From contig CM028916.1 in assembly GCA_016801845.1 (NCBI GenBank), forward strand, positions 11,281,514 to 11,345,513: 64,000 nucleotides of DNA. The letters run 5' to 3'. The notes under the pieces are model-generated. The model did not search any database, was not told where the DNA came from, and worked only from the letters and a program-made list of their open reading frames with translations. The position numbers and the translations under genes were made by a program. Positions 35,801-48,627 of this stretch are shown piece after piece (position 1 is the first letter of the stretch; every line of letters starts with the position of its first letter). Source of the stretch: Polydactylus sextarius. Its lineage: Eukaryota; Chordata; Actinopteri; Polynemidae.

Positions 35801-38800
35801 GAAGTGGCTCATTACTGCGCTACTGACTCATACATAATATTGCATGATCATGTTCTGCCTCTGTGCTGATTATTCTTAATGATTAATGTTGTCGTGCAGG
35901 AACCAATGATGCCAGGACCACCGTCGAGTCAACTAGACCAAACTGAACAGCCAGGTAACACACACACACATATTCATGATTATTAATGCTGACACTGAGA
36001 TGCACTGATTGTTTAGAAAACCATTTTCTGTGCTGAATTGGAAAGTTTTACTTTTTGTATTCAGGCTAGTTTAAATATGTTTAATTATACTCTTAGACTT
36101 TAGACCACAGTTCCTAAAGACCAAGGCTAATTTAGAAACCTCCATTGCATTAGTCGATCTCCCAGACTATAAGTTGGTCAGCTGCATTTAGCTTTTACCT
36201 ACACCACCAGATTTAAGTCTAGTCAGGTGATATGTAGGCTGAGTGAGAGAGCTTAGGATCATTGTTACTATTGTTAGTGAAGGAGCTGAAGCTCCCTCTA
36301 GATGTTCACAGGCAACATGGGTAGTTGTGGGAGGCAGTAATGGAAATATTTGTAAGTTTTTTTTTGTTTTTTTTTTAAATGCGTTCGTGACAAATTTGAA
36401 TTAAAGTTTTGTTGGCAGCGTGATGAATCTCATCTTCTTTGACAGTCGAGCCACTGTGCCTTGTCTCTGTTATTGTAGAAACTGTGGTTTTGTTACAGGA
36501 TGGATACAAAGGGGTATTTTCTTGTCTAACCAAGCAGAGAGAAATTACTCTGGCACTGCGGAGCTGTGAACAAAGTGTCTGACTGTCTCTCACCTATTTT
36601 CTCTCCTTTTTCTCTCATCTCTCTCTCTCTTTTTTTTCTCCCCTCTGCTGCCTCCCCCTCTCCTGCTGTCTGTCTGTCACTTTTTTCTCCCCTCTCTCAG
36701 GTCCTCAGAATAAAGACTCCAGAGAAAGCTTGACTTACGACGGAGAAGAGAAAGAGGTGAGAGAGAAATCTTTTCAAACACTGCTGATGTATGACTCACA
36801 GTCTGTCAACCTGTCATGTCGATTAGATGGATATGTGTGTATATATGTGTATATATAGACAGTGAAAATGTTACTCTGCGTGCGAGGAGGAGACGGAATA
36901 GGATCACCTGTAATTGGAAGAAGTTTTCTGTCCACTTATTTAGCTAGGATGTACATTTGGGTGATCCTTCTTCCACCTGCTGTGATGTGTGATATATACA
37001 GACGCAGGCACTTTTGCAGTGCTGTGGATATTGATTTCCTTTGGTGGAGCTAATAAAGTAACCTTTTATCACAGCTCTTAACACCAGAGGCTGATTAATG
37101 GCCCAGGAGGTAGTTTGGGACTCGGGGTGGGGGTTTGTTGAACAGTGCAGGAGATGGATAAAGAATGGATCGAGTTGGACACAGATAGACGGAGATAAAA
37201 GAGACCAGGCCAAATGATCTTATCTAGAGCTCCATGTCTGACTCTGGGGAAGGTAGGGTTGTCATGTGAGGGGACGTTGGATGGATAGCTGGTGGAAATA
37301 GTTCACGGCAGAGCAGATTACAGGAGAGAGGTGAAGAAGGTGGAAGATAGGGGAGTAAATGGTGAAGGTGGTTGTCAGGTTCACAGAGGAGCGGGGCTGT
37401 AACACAGATCGTCTCAGAGGCAGCTTAATGATGTTTGATAAAGACGAGTCATTACTATTGGATAGATTTATTTTATTTTCAAAGTGGTTGTGGGAGCAGT
37501 TTAAAAATCCTTTACAAACTCACCCAAAGGAAATCAACATCTCGTCCAAACCAAATCACCAGTTCTATTAATAGCTCAGTATAAAAAATTATCTTAAGGT
37601 TGATGGACTGACATGTTACATGAAGCGTCACAGAGTTGACTTTGTGTTTATCACAACGTGTCGCTTACTGTTTGTTTGTTTGTCTGTCTCCTCCTTTTAC
37701 TGCCCCCCAGGCGCGGAGCAGTAGAGACACGGGGAAATCTCCTTCGAGCCTCGGCCTGGCAGACTTCGACCTGCTGAGGGTGATCGGCAGAGGCAGCTAC
37801 GCCAAGGTGCTGTTGGTGCAGCTGAAGAAGACAGAGCGCATCTACGCCATGAAGGTGGTCAAGAAAGAGCTGGTCAATGATGACGAGGTAAAAACCAGAA
37901 AAGTAGTAAAACCTTCATTTACACAGAGTGAGAGCCGTTCACACCCTGTCTCAATAAACAATAACAGTTTCACTTGAACCACAGTTTCTATTGCCACTTA
38001 AAGACATTTAAAGACGCAGCAACTGATTGTTCTCGGGCTGTAACTAATTAGTGGTTTTATTTGGTTTTAGTGTATCTACTGACCATTGTTTTCTCAATTA
38101 ATTATTTGTTAATACTATGAAACAGTAGAAAATAATGAAAAATTACCATCAAAGTTTCATAAAACCCAATGTAAGGTATTGACAAGTCAGATTTTCCCAT
38201 TTTCAAGTCAAGCTTGGGCCGGAAATCATTTCAATAACTAACACAATGGTTATAGTACTTAGCAATTAGTCCTCTGTTCAGTGAGTGGTCAATTAATTCA
38301 TTAATCATGTTTGACTTCTATTTCTGTCAAAACAAGTCACTCAGTGCATCAGTTAGAGCAGCCATCTCTTTTAAAGGTGCACACGCCCTTAAAATGTCTT
38401 TTTAAGTCTGCCCATTGTGACAATAACAGGAGTTTAGTTAATGGTGTAGTCAACTGCCTCATTTCACTGCTGTGTATAATTAATGTAATTAGCACAATCG
38501 ATGGAAGCTGTTATTCATAGCACAAGAATATTGGTCTCCTGTGATTGTGACATTGTCTGAAACACTGTGAGTTAAGTTGACAGACCCTTTCAAAGCCATC
38601 AGTCTCTCTAAGAAGGTGTAGATAAACCATCATGTCATCACAAATTGATCTCGGTGAACACATGTTGCAGCACAGCCGGCGGTGATGGGAGTAGTTAGCC
38701 TTGATTAGATGCACTTAGCGTGATTGACAAATTGACAAGTGCCTGTCGATCAATGGTGAAGTGTTCTGCTGTCCCTGCCCTGTCAGCGTGAGCAGCATCC

Positions 38801-39384
38801 GTGTCCAGACATATTATCATCCAGCCATCGATAGAGGTCTGTTGCTGCTGCTTCTGCTGCTGCTTCTACCAGTTCAGCCCTTTTCTCTTGTCGCTGACCA
38901 CCACTCACAAGTGAACTTCAAACTTTGTATCCTGCTGCACAGAGCTCCGCACTGAGTCAGCTTTTATAAGTTCAAGGAGACTATGTCAGATCGACCTCTG
39001 ACTGACATTTGGTCACATGTCTTTTGTGTGTTTCTCTTTCCAGGACATCGACTGGGTCCAAACAGAAAAGCACGTCTTTGAGCAAGCCTCTAATCATCCC
39101 TTCTTGGTGGGCCTCCACTCCTGTTTCCAGACAGAAAGCAGGTGATGACACGTGCTGCTGTGCGAGTCACGTGGTTTCTTCGAAGCTTGGGAAAGTCATT
39201 GAGAATGTGGAAAAACAATCAAAGTTTGCTGTCTTAAAAATAATTGGAAAATATTACAACATAACCTTTTAATGTCACTGTGAAGCAAAATTATAACGTC
39301 TTTAGCTTCAGTAACGTGACCTGTTTGGAGTTTAGTTTTAAAAATAGATGAAAATCAGATCATTTTGATTCTACACTTTATTGT

Positions 39385-39456
<72 letters not shown>

Positions 39457-42400
39457 AAAGATATTTGTCATGTGAACAACAATACAGAGTTGTAGGATTA
39501 GATTTTATAAAGTGTGTTTTCCCCTATGGCTCGTTGTTAACCGGCTACAGAAGACACCCTTTCAATATGAATCATACATGGTAAAATAGGTAGTGTAGCA
39601 AAACAATATGCAAGTGGTTCAGAATGACATATCAGAGATTTTCCTCGCCTACTGCCCCTGTGGTTTTTGTAAACAGAGCAGCGAGGGAAACATGTGGTAA
39701 CAATTAAGGTTATAGGAAGATCCCCATCACAGTGAAAGTGATTTCAGATCTTATACATTTCTTTGACATTAAACCATTAAACACTAGTGACTTGCTGAGG
39801 AAAATTAACGGTTCACTACAGCAAATAACAACCCCATGAGTGTCATTACATTTCGATTATGACGTGGTTAAGAAAATACCAAACTGTCAAACTGTTTCAA
39901 ACTAAAGAAAATCAGACACAATACTTGGTACGTTTTAAATTTCACCTCAATTAAATACAATTTTCAACAACTCTGCCCCATGATGAGCATTTCTAAAGCT
40001 TTTTATTTATTTATTTTTGGGGCATTTTTTGTCTTTAATCAGAGATAGTGTAGAGAGACAGGGAACAGGGAGGATACTGGGGGAAAGACACGCAGGAAAG
40101 GTCGACTTGGTCCAGTGAACAATTACACGGGATATACGCCAACGTGGTGCGCCTTAGCCACTCAGCCATCCAGGCGCCCCATTTGTAAAGTTTGATTTAG
40201 TTTTTGTTGCCTCTCTGTGGTCCCATGTTTCATTCACACATCCAGCTACTTGATAAATCTCTGACAAAAATTAAACAAATGACTAATCATGTACTGAAGT
40301 GAACTGAAGTGTTACATTTTCTTCATTCACAGACTCTTCTTTGTAATTGAATATGTGAATGGTGGAGATCTCATGTTTCACATGCAGAGACAAAGGAAAC
40401 TCCCAGAGGAACACGCCAGGTACGGCCGTTAAAAAGAATAAGACTGATTCATTTTTAGTTTCTCTTTGTAGTCATATGTGACTGTTCGTTTCCCTTTTTC
40501 AGATTCTACTCAGCGGAGATTAGTCTCGCTCTCAACTACCTCCACGAGCGGGGAATCATCTACAGAGATCTGAAACTGGACAACGTGCTGCTGGACTCAG
40601 AGGGACACATCAAACTTACAGACTACGGCATGTGCAAGGTGCAGTTTGCAGTTTACTGGAGGCCCTCATTATACCGTAATGGGTTTTGGATAAAAGCACC
40701 TGCAAAGCAGAGGAAGTATCAGTTTACAGCTTGCGGAGATAATCTCACAGTCAATGGATTTTTTTTTTTTTTTGTAGGAGGGCTTGAGACCAGGCGATAC
40801 AACGAGCACTTTCTGTGGAACCCCCAATTACATCGCCCCTGAAATACTCAGAGGGGAGGATTACGGTGAGGATGAAAACACTCAAAGCACTTACCAGAAA
40901 TGTTATCTTGTGATTTGCTGCCATGATGAAAATAGGAATGAGATGCCGTTCGCAGTCATGAGCCTTGATGTACAGTGTTGAAGTCACTGAGTTATCTACA
41001 CTATTTCAAACATCTCACTCAAAGAAATAGAAATGAGGAGAAACTGCGAGGGAATTGAAAATGAGAAACAAGCCGCAGATGAGCTAATGAACTAATAAGC
41101 CAATAAAATAACACTCGCAAATGAGCAATAAAATAGCAATTAAAGCAACTTTGCTCTCCTCTGAATGAATGCTGCCTTACTATAACTCATTATAAAGAGC
41201 ATATTAGGACATGTATTGAGCACACTTTAATATCTTACAGCTGTTTAGTACAAACGCTGGGTTGTTACAAGTGTTCAGAGAAATAGTTTTTACTTCGTAA
41301 CTGATACCAGTCCTCATACATAAACACAATACAATAAAAATAGAAAAAAGAGCTCCCTGGTTACCAAAAGTGGTATCATAGCAACAAGTTCCTCTGTTCA
41401 AGGATCAGATCAGTGTTTTGCATGTTAAACTCTTTTTTTTTTTTTTAATATGTGAGGGCACAATAGCACAGGAGTGAAAAATGAAATTAATGTTTGTTAA
41501 GATTCAGCTGCTTCAGTGTGACAGTCCTGCTGTTGAACATGTTCACTGACTTGCTGCTATATTCCCATTCATTGCACTGTAATAATCATCATGGTGCCTA
41601 ATACAGAAGATAGAAACCAGATGAGACTTATTCAGACTTTTCATCCTGCTGTTTGAACGTCTTTGTTTGTGTTTCTGTCTTGTCAGAAATTTAATCTGTC
41701 TTGTGTGTGTGTTCTCAGGGTTTAGCGTGGACTGGTGGGCGCTTGGCGTGCTGATGTTTGAGATGATGGCGGGACGGTCGCCCTTTGACATCGTCGGGAG
41801 CTCGGACAACCCAGACCAGAACACAGAAGACTACCTCTTTCAAGGTAACACATGTAGACACACGCACAAAGCTGTGATTTATAACTGTGGAGGTTAAAAA
41901 CACAAAACACAGCAACATGTAACACCTGTCTGATGGCCGTTTCTCTCAGCACCGGCCAGTTCCATCTGCTACACAGGAATGTGCGACTCCACGTGTGTGT
42001 CTGTCATAAATACAGTCTCAAAATGTCAGCAAGTGTTGGATAGATGGGAATTGAATGTTACCTCTTGACAGACTCAAGTCATTTTTAAAGACACCTTTAT
42101 CAAAAACTATTGACACTTCATTGAAAGGTTTGTGTGTGTGTGTGTGTGTGTGGGTTCATCAATGACCACAGGACTGAACTGCAGCAGTGTCAGTGCTATC
42201 CACTGTCATTTTAGCCTCAGGGGACCATCCGTCTCACTCTCTCTCTCCCCTTTCTTCTCACCTCCTGCAGTAATATTGGAAAAACAGATCAGAATCCCCC
42301 GCTCGTTGTCTGTCAAAGCCGCCAGCGTCCTCAAGGGATTTCTCAACAAGGTAAGAAGGGTTCAGACAAGACCTGGATCAATTTTAAACAGTATTGGCTC

Positions 42401-45025
42401 CTGCTGGCCCATGAGAATGACATTATTATGGCCTCAGTTGGAGTCAGAGTGCCACCTCTCACTTTCTTGCATTCTTCTTCATCCCCCACCCCCACCTTCT
42501 CTCTCTGTGTCTTCATGTGACTCTCACCCTTTTTCACCTATTCCTTTTTTTTTTTTTTTTTTAATTTTCACTCACCAACTCCACTCCTCTTTTCCACCTT
42601 GCTCACAAATTCTCTCCTTTCTCACCTTCTCCTGGCTGTCGTCTGGCTTGTTGTCTGTCTCCATCACCATCATTTCCTTGCGTCTCTCAAACTCCTCTGA
42701 CCCTCTCTCTCTCCCACAGGATCCTAAGGAGCGTCTAGGCTGCCACCCTCAGACTGGCTTTGCAGATATCATGGGTCATCCGTTCTTCAGAAACGTTGAC
42801 TGGGACCTTGTGAGTGTTTCACTTTTATTATATCTGTCTCTTCCTTCTCCTTCTCTTGGATCACCGAATTAATCATAATTTCTAAAGGAAGAAATCGGTA
42901 CCAGTGCATTCCAGTTGCCACATAGGTCAAAATCATTCAATATATTGATTGTGCAGAAAAAGGAAAACGGAAAGATGCTACTAGATAGGAGAAGGTCAAA
43001 TTGAAGTGCATGGGGTCACTGTCTCCGCTGCCCTGCAGGCATAGAAGCTCAGTCAAAACTGAGGGTTATTAGGGCTGGGATGAGTGTCCATGTGCGAAGC
43101 GTACAGACAGACAGATAGAAACAAGCACGCCAGGCAGAAGACTGACAACAGCAGATAGGCTGCCTAACAGACTCACCGAGACAGGAAGCCAAAGATGGAA
43201 AGGAAATAAGTAGAGACAGATCACTGACTGACTGTCACCAAGACGGAAAGCACAGTGAGCTGCTATGTTTATTCTGGGTAAATATATATTTCCTCTTCTG
43301 ATGTCTCACACATAAGAGAGTGATCAGGTGATGAAACAACTTTTCATGTTGACAAAGAAGCAATTAGGCTAAGTCGAATTTCAGCTTCATTGTTTAGGAA
43401 TCATTCTTTTAAATGAAACACTGAACTAAACTAAGCTTCAGTGAAGTTCGTGTAATCTCACGTTGGTGTTTGGTTTGTTTCGTTTTCTTGAGCTGTGGTT
43501 TTTAACCTTGGCTATTGGTGAATACTGTTTGTTTAAGTTTTTTATTGCTGTATTTACACTGATGAGCCTTAAATCAGAGACAGTGACTCACACCGATTAT
43601 CTCCCAACTACAGCACATCTGTCTGGGATCCATCAAAGTGTTGGATCCAGGTGAAAAGGGGAAGCTCTCCTGTCTGTGTTGTGCAAGTCATAGATCATTT
43701 TTAAGATAGTTATGGGAGGAAATATCACAACACGGTGCATTCAGAGTACACATGCTGTTCATATTAGTGAGATAAAAATAGGAAGAAGGAAATCAAATAT
43801 CCACAAATATATTTCAAATTAACTCGTAAGATCCTTCAAAGTCCTTTATTTAGGGAAATTTCATCAATAATTTGACATATTTCAATGACACAGCGAAATC
43901 ACCAACAGGAACTAAATTGTGAAGTCAAAGCAAAATTAGAAATTTACCAGTCAGGCGGAAAATACTAAAGGAAATTCCCAACTACTGAAATAAATCCCCA
44001 CGCGTAACTGTGTACACTGTGAATGTGGAGCAACATGTGGGAATGTGTACGTCTGTACAGATGGTACAGTCTTTAAAGACCAACTGAACTATAGAAGGCA
44101 AGTGTTAGTTAAAAGGAATCCACTGAAAGTCAAACTGGGACTGCGAGTTATTTATGAAGCTTCCTGTTCTCAGTTTCAGAGATGAGTGACACTAATGTTT
44201 AAGAGTGAATGAGATTCCTGTTTTATGACACCATGAACTGCAACATGAAACTAGTGTACTATAGTTTTTCTTAGTAGTTGCAGGATGCTGTCAACACATT
44301 CAAAATACTGACAGCCTCATCTAGACACAATTTCCTGCAGGCTAGTGTGCTTTTTTTTTCTTTCTTTCTTTTAGATATATGAAAATATGACCAAAAGAAA
44401 AGTCTAAAACACAAATATCTAGTCTACAATATTGTACAACAAATAACACAGAACATTTACTCACTTGAAAACCAGCAACTTTAGATAATGTGAAGTAAAT
44501 CAAACTGTTGCTTCATTGTTTTTGATAATGTTTATACAGTTGTGATTAAATTCCGGGATATCTCATGTCTAAAAGCAGACGCAATCTCAACAAGTGAACA
44601 GACAGACACGTAGTGGTGAATGACGTGACCGACAGATGCAGACAGTCAGACCTTTAAGGCAGACAGGGCAGCTCGCCACGCCAGCGATCACCGTGACCTC
44701 TTTCTCCCTGTTTGGTCTGGAGCAGGGACCCAACAGTCGTTCAGAGTGTCTGGAGGGATCAGCTTACACCTCCCCCACCCCCTCCTCACCCTCTCCCAAC
44801 ACGTGCACACACACACGCTAACCTGAATGTTTGCCCTGCGGTGCGTCTGTCAGCCTGCAGGGGGAGCAGTTATTAGCTTACTTGTGGAATGAAGTGTGAA
44901 AATGTGATGAGATAAGAGGTGTGAAGTAGAAGTGCAGGTTCTGCATTCAGGTTTCCATCAAAGCAGATGTGGTTTTTAATGACAGTAAAGACAAAATCAG
45001 GTTGCGGTGTTCACACCTAACGCCC

Positions 45026-45068
<43 letters not shown>

Positions 45069-45363
45069 AGCTGGAGCAGAAGCAGGTGGTTCCTCCGTTT
45101 AAACCCAACATCTCAGGGGAATTCGGACTGGACAACTTTGACGCCCAGTTCACTAACGAGCCCATCCAGCTCACGCCTGATGACGAGTGAGTCCTCATAT
45201 CATCAGCTGCGGCTTTCATCCCAATATGATTCAATGTAACACATTATAATTTACGTGTCCTTGTGTTTGTTGCAGCGACGTGGTCAAGAAGATTGACCAG
45301 TCTGAGTTTGAAGGCTTCGAATACATCAACCCGCTCCTGATGTCAGCGGAGGAGTGTGTTTGA
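23143..45363 (+). CDS. prkci: Protein kinase C iota (atypical PKC)
   Basis: Polarity kinase of the PAR3-PAR6-aPKC complex at apical junctions. Eighteen coding exons: 23143-23225, 30724-30845, 32828-32917, 34524-34574, 35277-35362, 35620-35757, 35900-35954, 36701-36756, 37711-37887, 39044-39141, 40333-40419, 40503-40638, 40778-40865, 41719-41844, 42271-42350, 42720-42809, 45071-45186 and 45276-45363. They join in frame to 588 aa. The PB1 domain is about 18-100, pseudosubstrate RRGARRW 120-126, and one C1 domain about 135-185. The kinase has GRGSYAKV (253-260), K275, YRDLKLDN (368-375), DYG (388-390, the aPKC variant of DFG), activation T404, turn-motif T556, and hydrophobic motif FEGFEY with acidic E575. 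It ends EECV, a PDZ ligand. The N-terminus [12 protein letters not shown] and the EECV context identify iota rather than zeta. Tandem ATGs (23143, 23146) leave one residue open. Confidence 0.97.
27913..27938. repeat. Poly(T) tract
   Basis: An uninterrupted run of 26 T in prkci intron 1; possibly a decayed retroelement tail, though no body was recognised beside it. Confidence 0.9.
29862..29889. repeat. (CT)n microsatellite
   Basis: About 14 CT units within a longer pyrimidine-rich segment of prkci intron 1. It generates spurious Ser/Leu-rich open frames. Confidence 0.9.
39387..39454. repeat. Compound (TA)n(CA)n microsatellite
   Basis: About 14 AT units run directly into about 20 AC units in prkci intron 10. 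Expected to be highly polymorphic. Confidence 0.95.
39999..40180 (-). mobile_element. tRNA-derived SINE with target-site duplication
   Basis: Read on the minus strand, the element begins GGGGCGCCTGGATGGCTGAG, resembling a tRNA-Leu 5' half. It has a perfect Pol III A box TGGCTGAGTGG (40158-40168) and a weakened B-box-like AGTCGACC further on. It continues into a unique region with CTTTCCTGCGTGTC, which resembles percomorph SINE bodies, and ends in an (AAAT)n tail at 40000-40017. Flanking ATTTCTAAAG (39989-39998) and ATTTGTAAAG (40181-40190) match in 9 of 10 positions as a target-site duplication. The copy is inserted antisense in prkci intron 10. Confidence 0.8.
42131..42152. repeat. (TG)n microsatellite
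   Basis: About 11 TG units roughly 120 bp upstream of the acceptor of prkci exon 15. Confidence 0.9.
45026..45070 (+). repeat. (GTT)n microsatellite forming a splice acceptor
   Basis: About 14 GTT/TTG units run without a break into GTAG, the acceptor of prkci exon 17, which starts at 45071. The repeat takes the place of the usual polypyrimidine tract. Confidence 0.95.
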
Positions 45364-45399
45364 GGGACGTGACGTCTGTGCTCATTACACACGCCCACC

Positions 45400-45483
<84 letters not shown>

Positions 45484-47210
45484 TGCACGTGTTACATGGT
45501 GTCTCAGTGTCTTCAAGCTGCATGGTTACAAGACAAACTGACGACACCAACCTTCTGTTCAAGGGCCGCACAGCACAGTAGAACGCTTATTTGCCAAAAC
45601 CAGTCTCACACTCTGCCATTTATAACCACTTGCCCTTAAGCCTACCTTCTTTCTTAATTATTTTTATATCATATAAATCTGCACTGATATCAGTCGTCTC
45701 ATCGGGGCCTCTTTATCAGTAGCCAACGAGGCTACAAAGTTCTTCCAAGGTTGTTGTACGGGGGGGCAGGAGGGATGAGGCACAGCCCCTGACAGATGAA
45801 CTGAGCATCCTCTACTTCCGGCTAGTGGGTGTTTTCAATGCATATTTTATTTGTGTAAATAAATATATGAAAATACTATTGCGGATAAACAAGGATAGAC
45901 AAGGCCTTTTTTTTTTTTTTTAGCTTTAACCCACAGGCGGACAGAACTGACAAGTTAAACTGACAACTGACAAGTTAAACGCCGTGAAGTCATTTTGGTT
46001 TTAGCTTTGTCCAACAACATCCCTGCTGTAGAGGAAACAGAGAATCATAACACTAGCATTTAAAAAAAAAAAAGAAAAAAGAAAGATAAAAATTTATATA
46101 TTTTCTCATGTTTTATTTAACAACATAGCAGTCATTATATATGTTGTTCTAAGTGTTAACAGAACCAAAAGAAAAAGAAGAAAAAAAAAGGTTCAGGCTT
46201 TGTTGTTTAGATGAACACTCAACATCTGGAACATAGAGGGAGTCTGCGTCAAGTCCCTTCTCCCAGAATGAAGGAACTTAAAAAGCAGTATCCAACTAAC
46301 GCTAATATGAGTTAGTACTCTCAAAACTGTGAATGAAACAGCTCGCTATGCCGGGAACTGGGCTGGAAGAGTAGCACATTATACCACAACGCTGGAGCAC
46401 AGGTTGAATTTTGCTTTGTGCAGACCATCCATTAACTCTACATCTACACAGGACCAAAAAAATGTTTCTGAAGAGTTTGTTGCTGGTACATGTTAGAAGG
46501 TACAGTATATATATGAAAGATGTGCTGTCCTAAGTCATAGAATTTATATATTCAGATTTTTTTTGATCATTTTTTAATACTATGCCTGTCTTTTTTTGTA
46601 CTTTTCTCCATTCCATATATGATTTTTGTTGTAAACCAGAACACTAAGTGATTGCTGAAAGCCGCGACATGGTGCAGTTGTGGCCTCTGATGTGGTTTTA
46701 AAACTGTAATCCTGTGTCTGTTGTGCTCCATTTTTACCACATCTTAACTCACAGTCCATTAGATATTTTGTAAGATTGCTTTTAAGCACATAAAAGCTCT
46801 GAAGAGCCGCTCTCTACCCCCCCGACATTAACAACACTACGTGATGGTGCATGAACCTCCAGACTCGCCTCCAGTCGAAGCTTCTCTCTCGGAAAATATT
46901 TTTGGGCTCACATGGTGACAGGAGGAACTCATTCATCTGTTAAACATGTTACTTCTTCTTTATTGTTACTTTTTTTTTGTGGATCAGATTTAATTTTGAA
47001 CTTTGAATTTTTATTTTTATCACTACATTGATTCCAAATTGTTACTGGGTTAACCCGCTGAAACACTGTTTGTTGTATTTGTTGTGTTTTTTATTTTTTT
47101 TTTTTTTTGGGGGGGTGTTTCCCACCCACAGGACTCTGCTGAACTTTATTACTAGTGTGCAAAGAAAAAAAAAAAAAACACAGACAGTAAAATAAACATT
47201 TTATTTCTCT
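45364..47210 (+). other. prkci 3'UTR with two candidate poly(A) signals
   Basis: After the TGA at 45361-45363 the sequence is non-coding. AATAAA at 45858-45863 would give a UTR of about 0.5 kb; AATAAA at 47191-47196, followed by T/GT-rich DNA, would give about 1.8 kb. Homopolymer A and T runs are frequent between them. Alternative polyadenylation is plausible but not shown. Confidence 0.5.
45395..45482. repeat. (CCCA)n(CA)n repeat in prkci 3'UTR
   Basis: A short CCCA run passes into about 35 CA units, beginning only about 30-45 nt after the stop codon. The antisense frames of Cys-Val repeats here are artefacts of the microsatellite. Confidence 0.95.
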
Positions 47211-48573
47211 CCTTGTGGTAATATGTGATTATGTCATTCATTTCAATTGTAAGGACTGTGGTGAAAATAACCCTGACAATCCCATTATATTCATTATACT
47301 GTGTACAAATGTTTTATACACATGCCTGTTGTAATAGTTTAACTGCTGAGACCAGACCTGAGTTCTCAAAACCACATGGGCGTCTGGAGAGAAGGGAATT
47401 AGGCTTCAGTCGTTAAGCTTGAGCTTTTCCACTCCAGCTGCCTGCGTCTCTGCTGGTCACGTGACTCCAGCCTGGCTTTTAGAAAGGCCCTTCGGCGTCC
47501 CGAGGGGTGAAAAGGTCATTGACACTGCAGCTCTCCACACTGCACTCACACAGTGCTGATCACTGAGAGATGGAGGACGGAGGAGAAAAAAAAAAGAAAG
47601 TGTTGTGGAAATGATGATGTATCAAAAATAATAAAAAGGATTGATTTGTGGGCCGCAATAACTCCCACAATGGCTTACTATCCGCCATTGTGCGAGGCTT
47701 ATTTCTCATCCTGCTCCACTAAACCATTGTATATTATCTCAATTGAACCAGATTTTGTGGAAAATTACTCCCCAGAAGCCAAACACAGCGTTGCTGCACG
47801 CAGGACGAGGATAAATGCTTTTGCATAATGCTGTATTCCCATGGTGGCATGTTTGACACTGTTCCTGTGCCCTCTCTGGTGGAGAACAGGGATGCGGGTG
47901 GTGGTGGTGGTGCCGGTACGCCTCCCTAGGCACTGTGACTCCACATCGCCCTGTGGAAGACGCAAGGAAGACTAACCTTGTATAATTAATGATGTAAAAT
48001 GGAGGAGGATCTGAAAAAAAAACATCCTGTTGTAATTGCTGTTATCTTGTTGAGTGTTTTATTCCATCCCTGAAGGGACTAATTATAGGCAGAAGAAGAA
48101 TCATACTTGGTGCTAAATAGAATCTCTTAGTAAAACACACACCGCAATTTAAGGTGCATCTAGTGCTCCACTTGACACAGTCTGCATGTCATCACACTAC
48201 ATTTACTGGAGCTCTTGACTGTAGTGTTGAGGTAATGAGGTGCTCTGAGCGATTTCCAGCGTCAGTAGTTACATATACGTTAACCAACCCCCCGATGAAG
48301 GTAGCTACAAATTGATGTGTGCTACTTCAGTAATTGTAATAATATAGCGGAAACATCTTGAATAATAACACTTATTTCAGCACTATGAATAATAATCACT
48401 ATCATGCAAACTCTAGAGAAACACCGACAGTCTGAGTAGAAGCAAACATGAGAAAAAAATAACTTAGCTTGGTTAAGGTGGTATTGTTATCATTTACTTA
48501 AAAATATGGAAGCACCAGCATCAAAATCTACTTAAAATATCAAGAGTCCCCTGTGAGTGATACTAGTTCAACA

Positions 48574-48627
48574 AAACTAGTTCAACGTTATTATATGTAT
48601 ATATATATAATAACGTTGAACTAGTTT
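48574..48627. repeat. Perfect 23-bp inverted repeat with AT-rich loop
   Basis: Arms at 48574-48596 and 48605-48627 are exact reverse complements around an 8-nt TA-type spacer. The arm sequence ACTAGTTCAAC occurs once more as a direct repeat just to the left (48562-48572). It may be a foldback element or the product of palindromic duplication. Confidence 0.85.

Larger units (their letters stand above)
30846..45070 (+). other. Remaining prkci introns: general content
   Basis: Longer introns (30846-32827, 32918-34523, 37888-39043, 39142-40332, 42810-45070) are AT-rich and show no coding similarity. Their notable contents are a TA/CA microsatellite and a SINE in intron 10, a short retroelement-tail-like motif in intron 12, a TG run in intron 14, and a GTT run abutting the acceptor of intron 16. 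Confidence 0.6.

Noticed and set aside
42132..42872. 246-codon frame at 42132-42872 as a single protein
   Set aside because: It reads through two prkci exons and the intron between them; only 42271-42350 and 42720-42809 are coding.
45231..45581. Cys-Val and Thr-His repeat proteins on both strands
   Set aside because: Translation of the CA repeat in the prkci 3'UTR.
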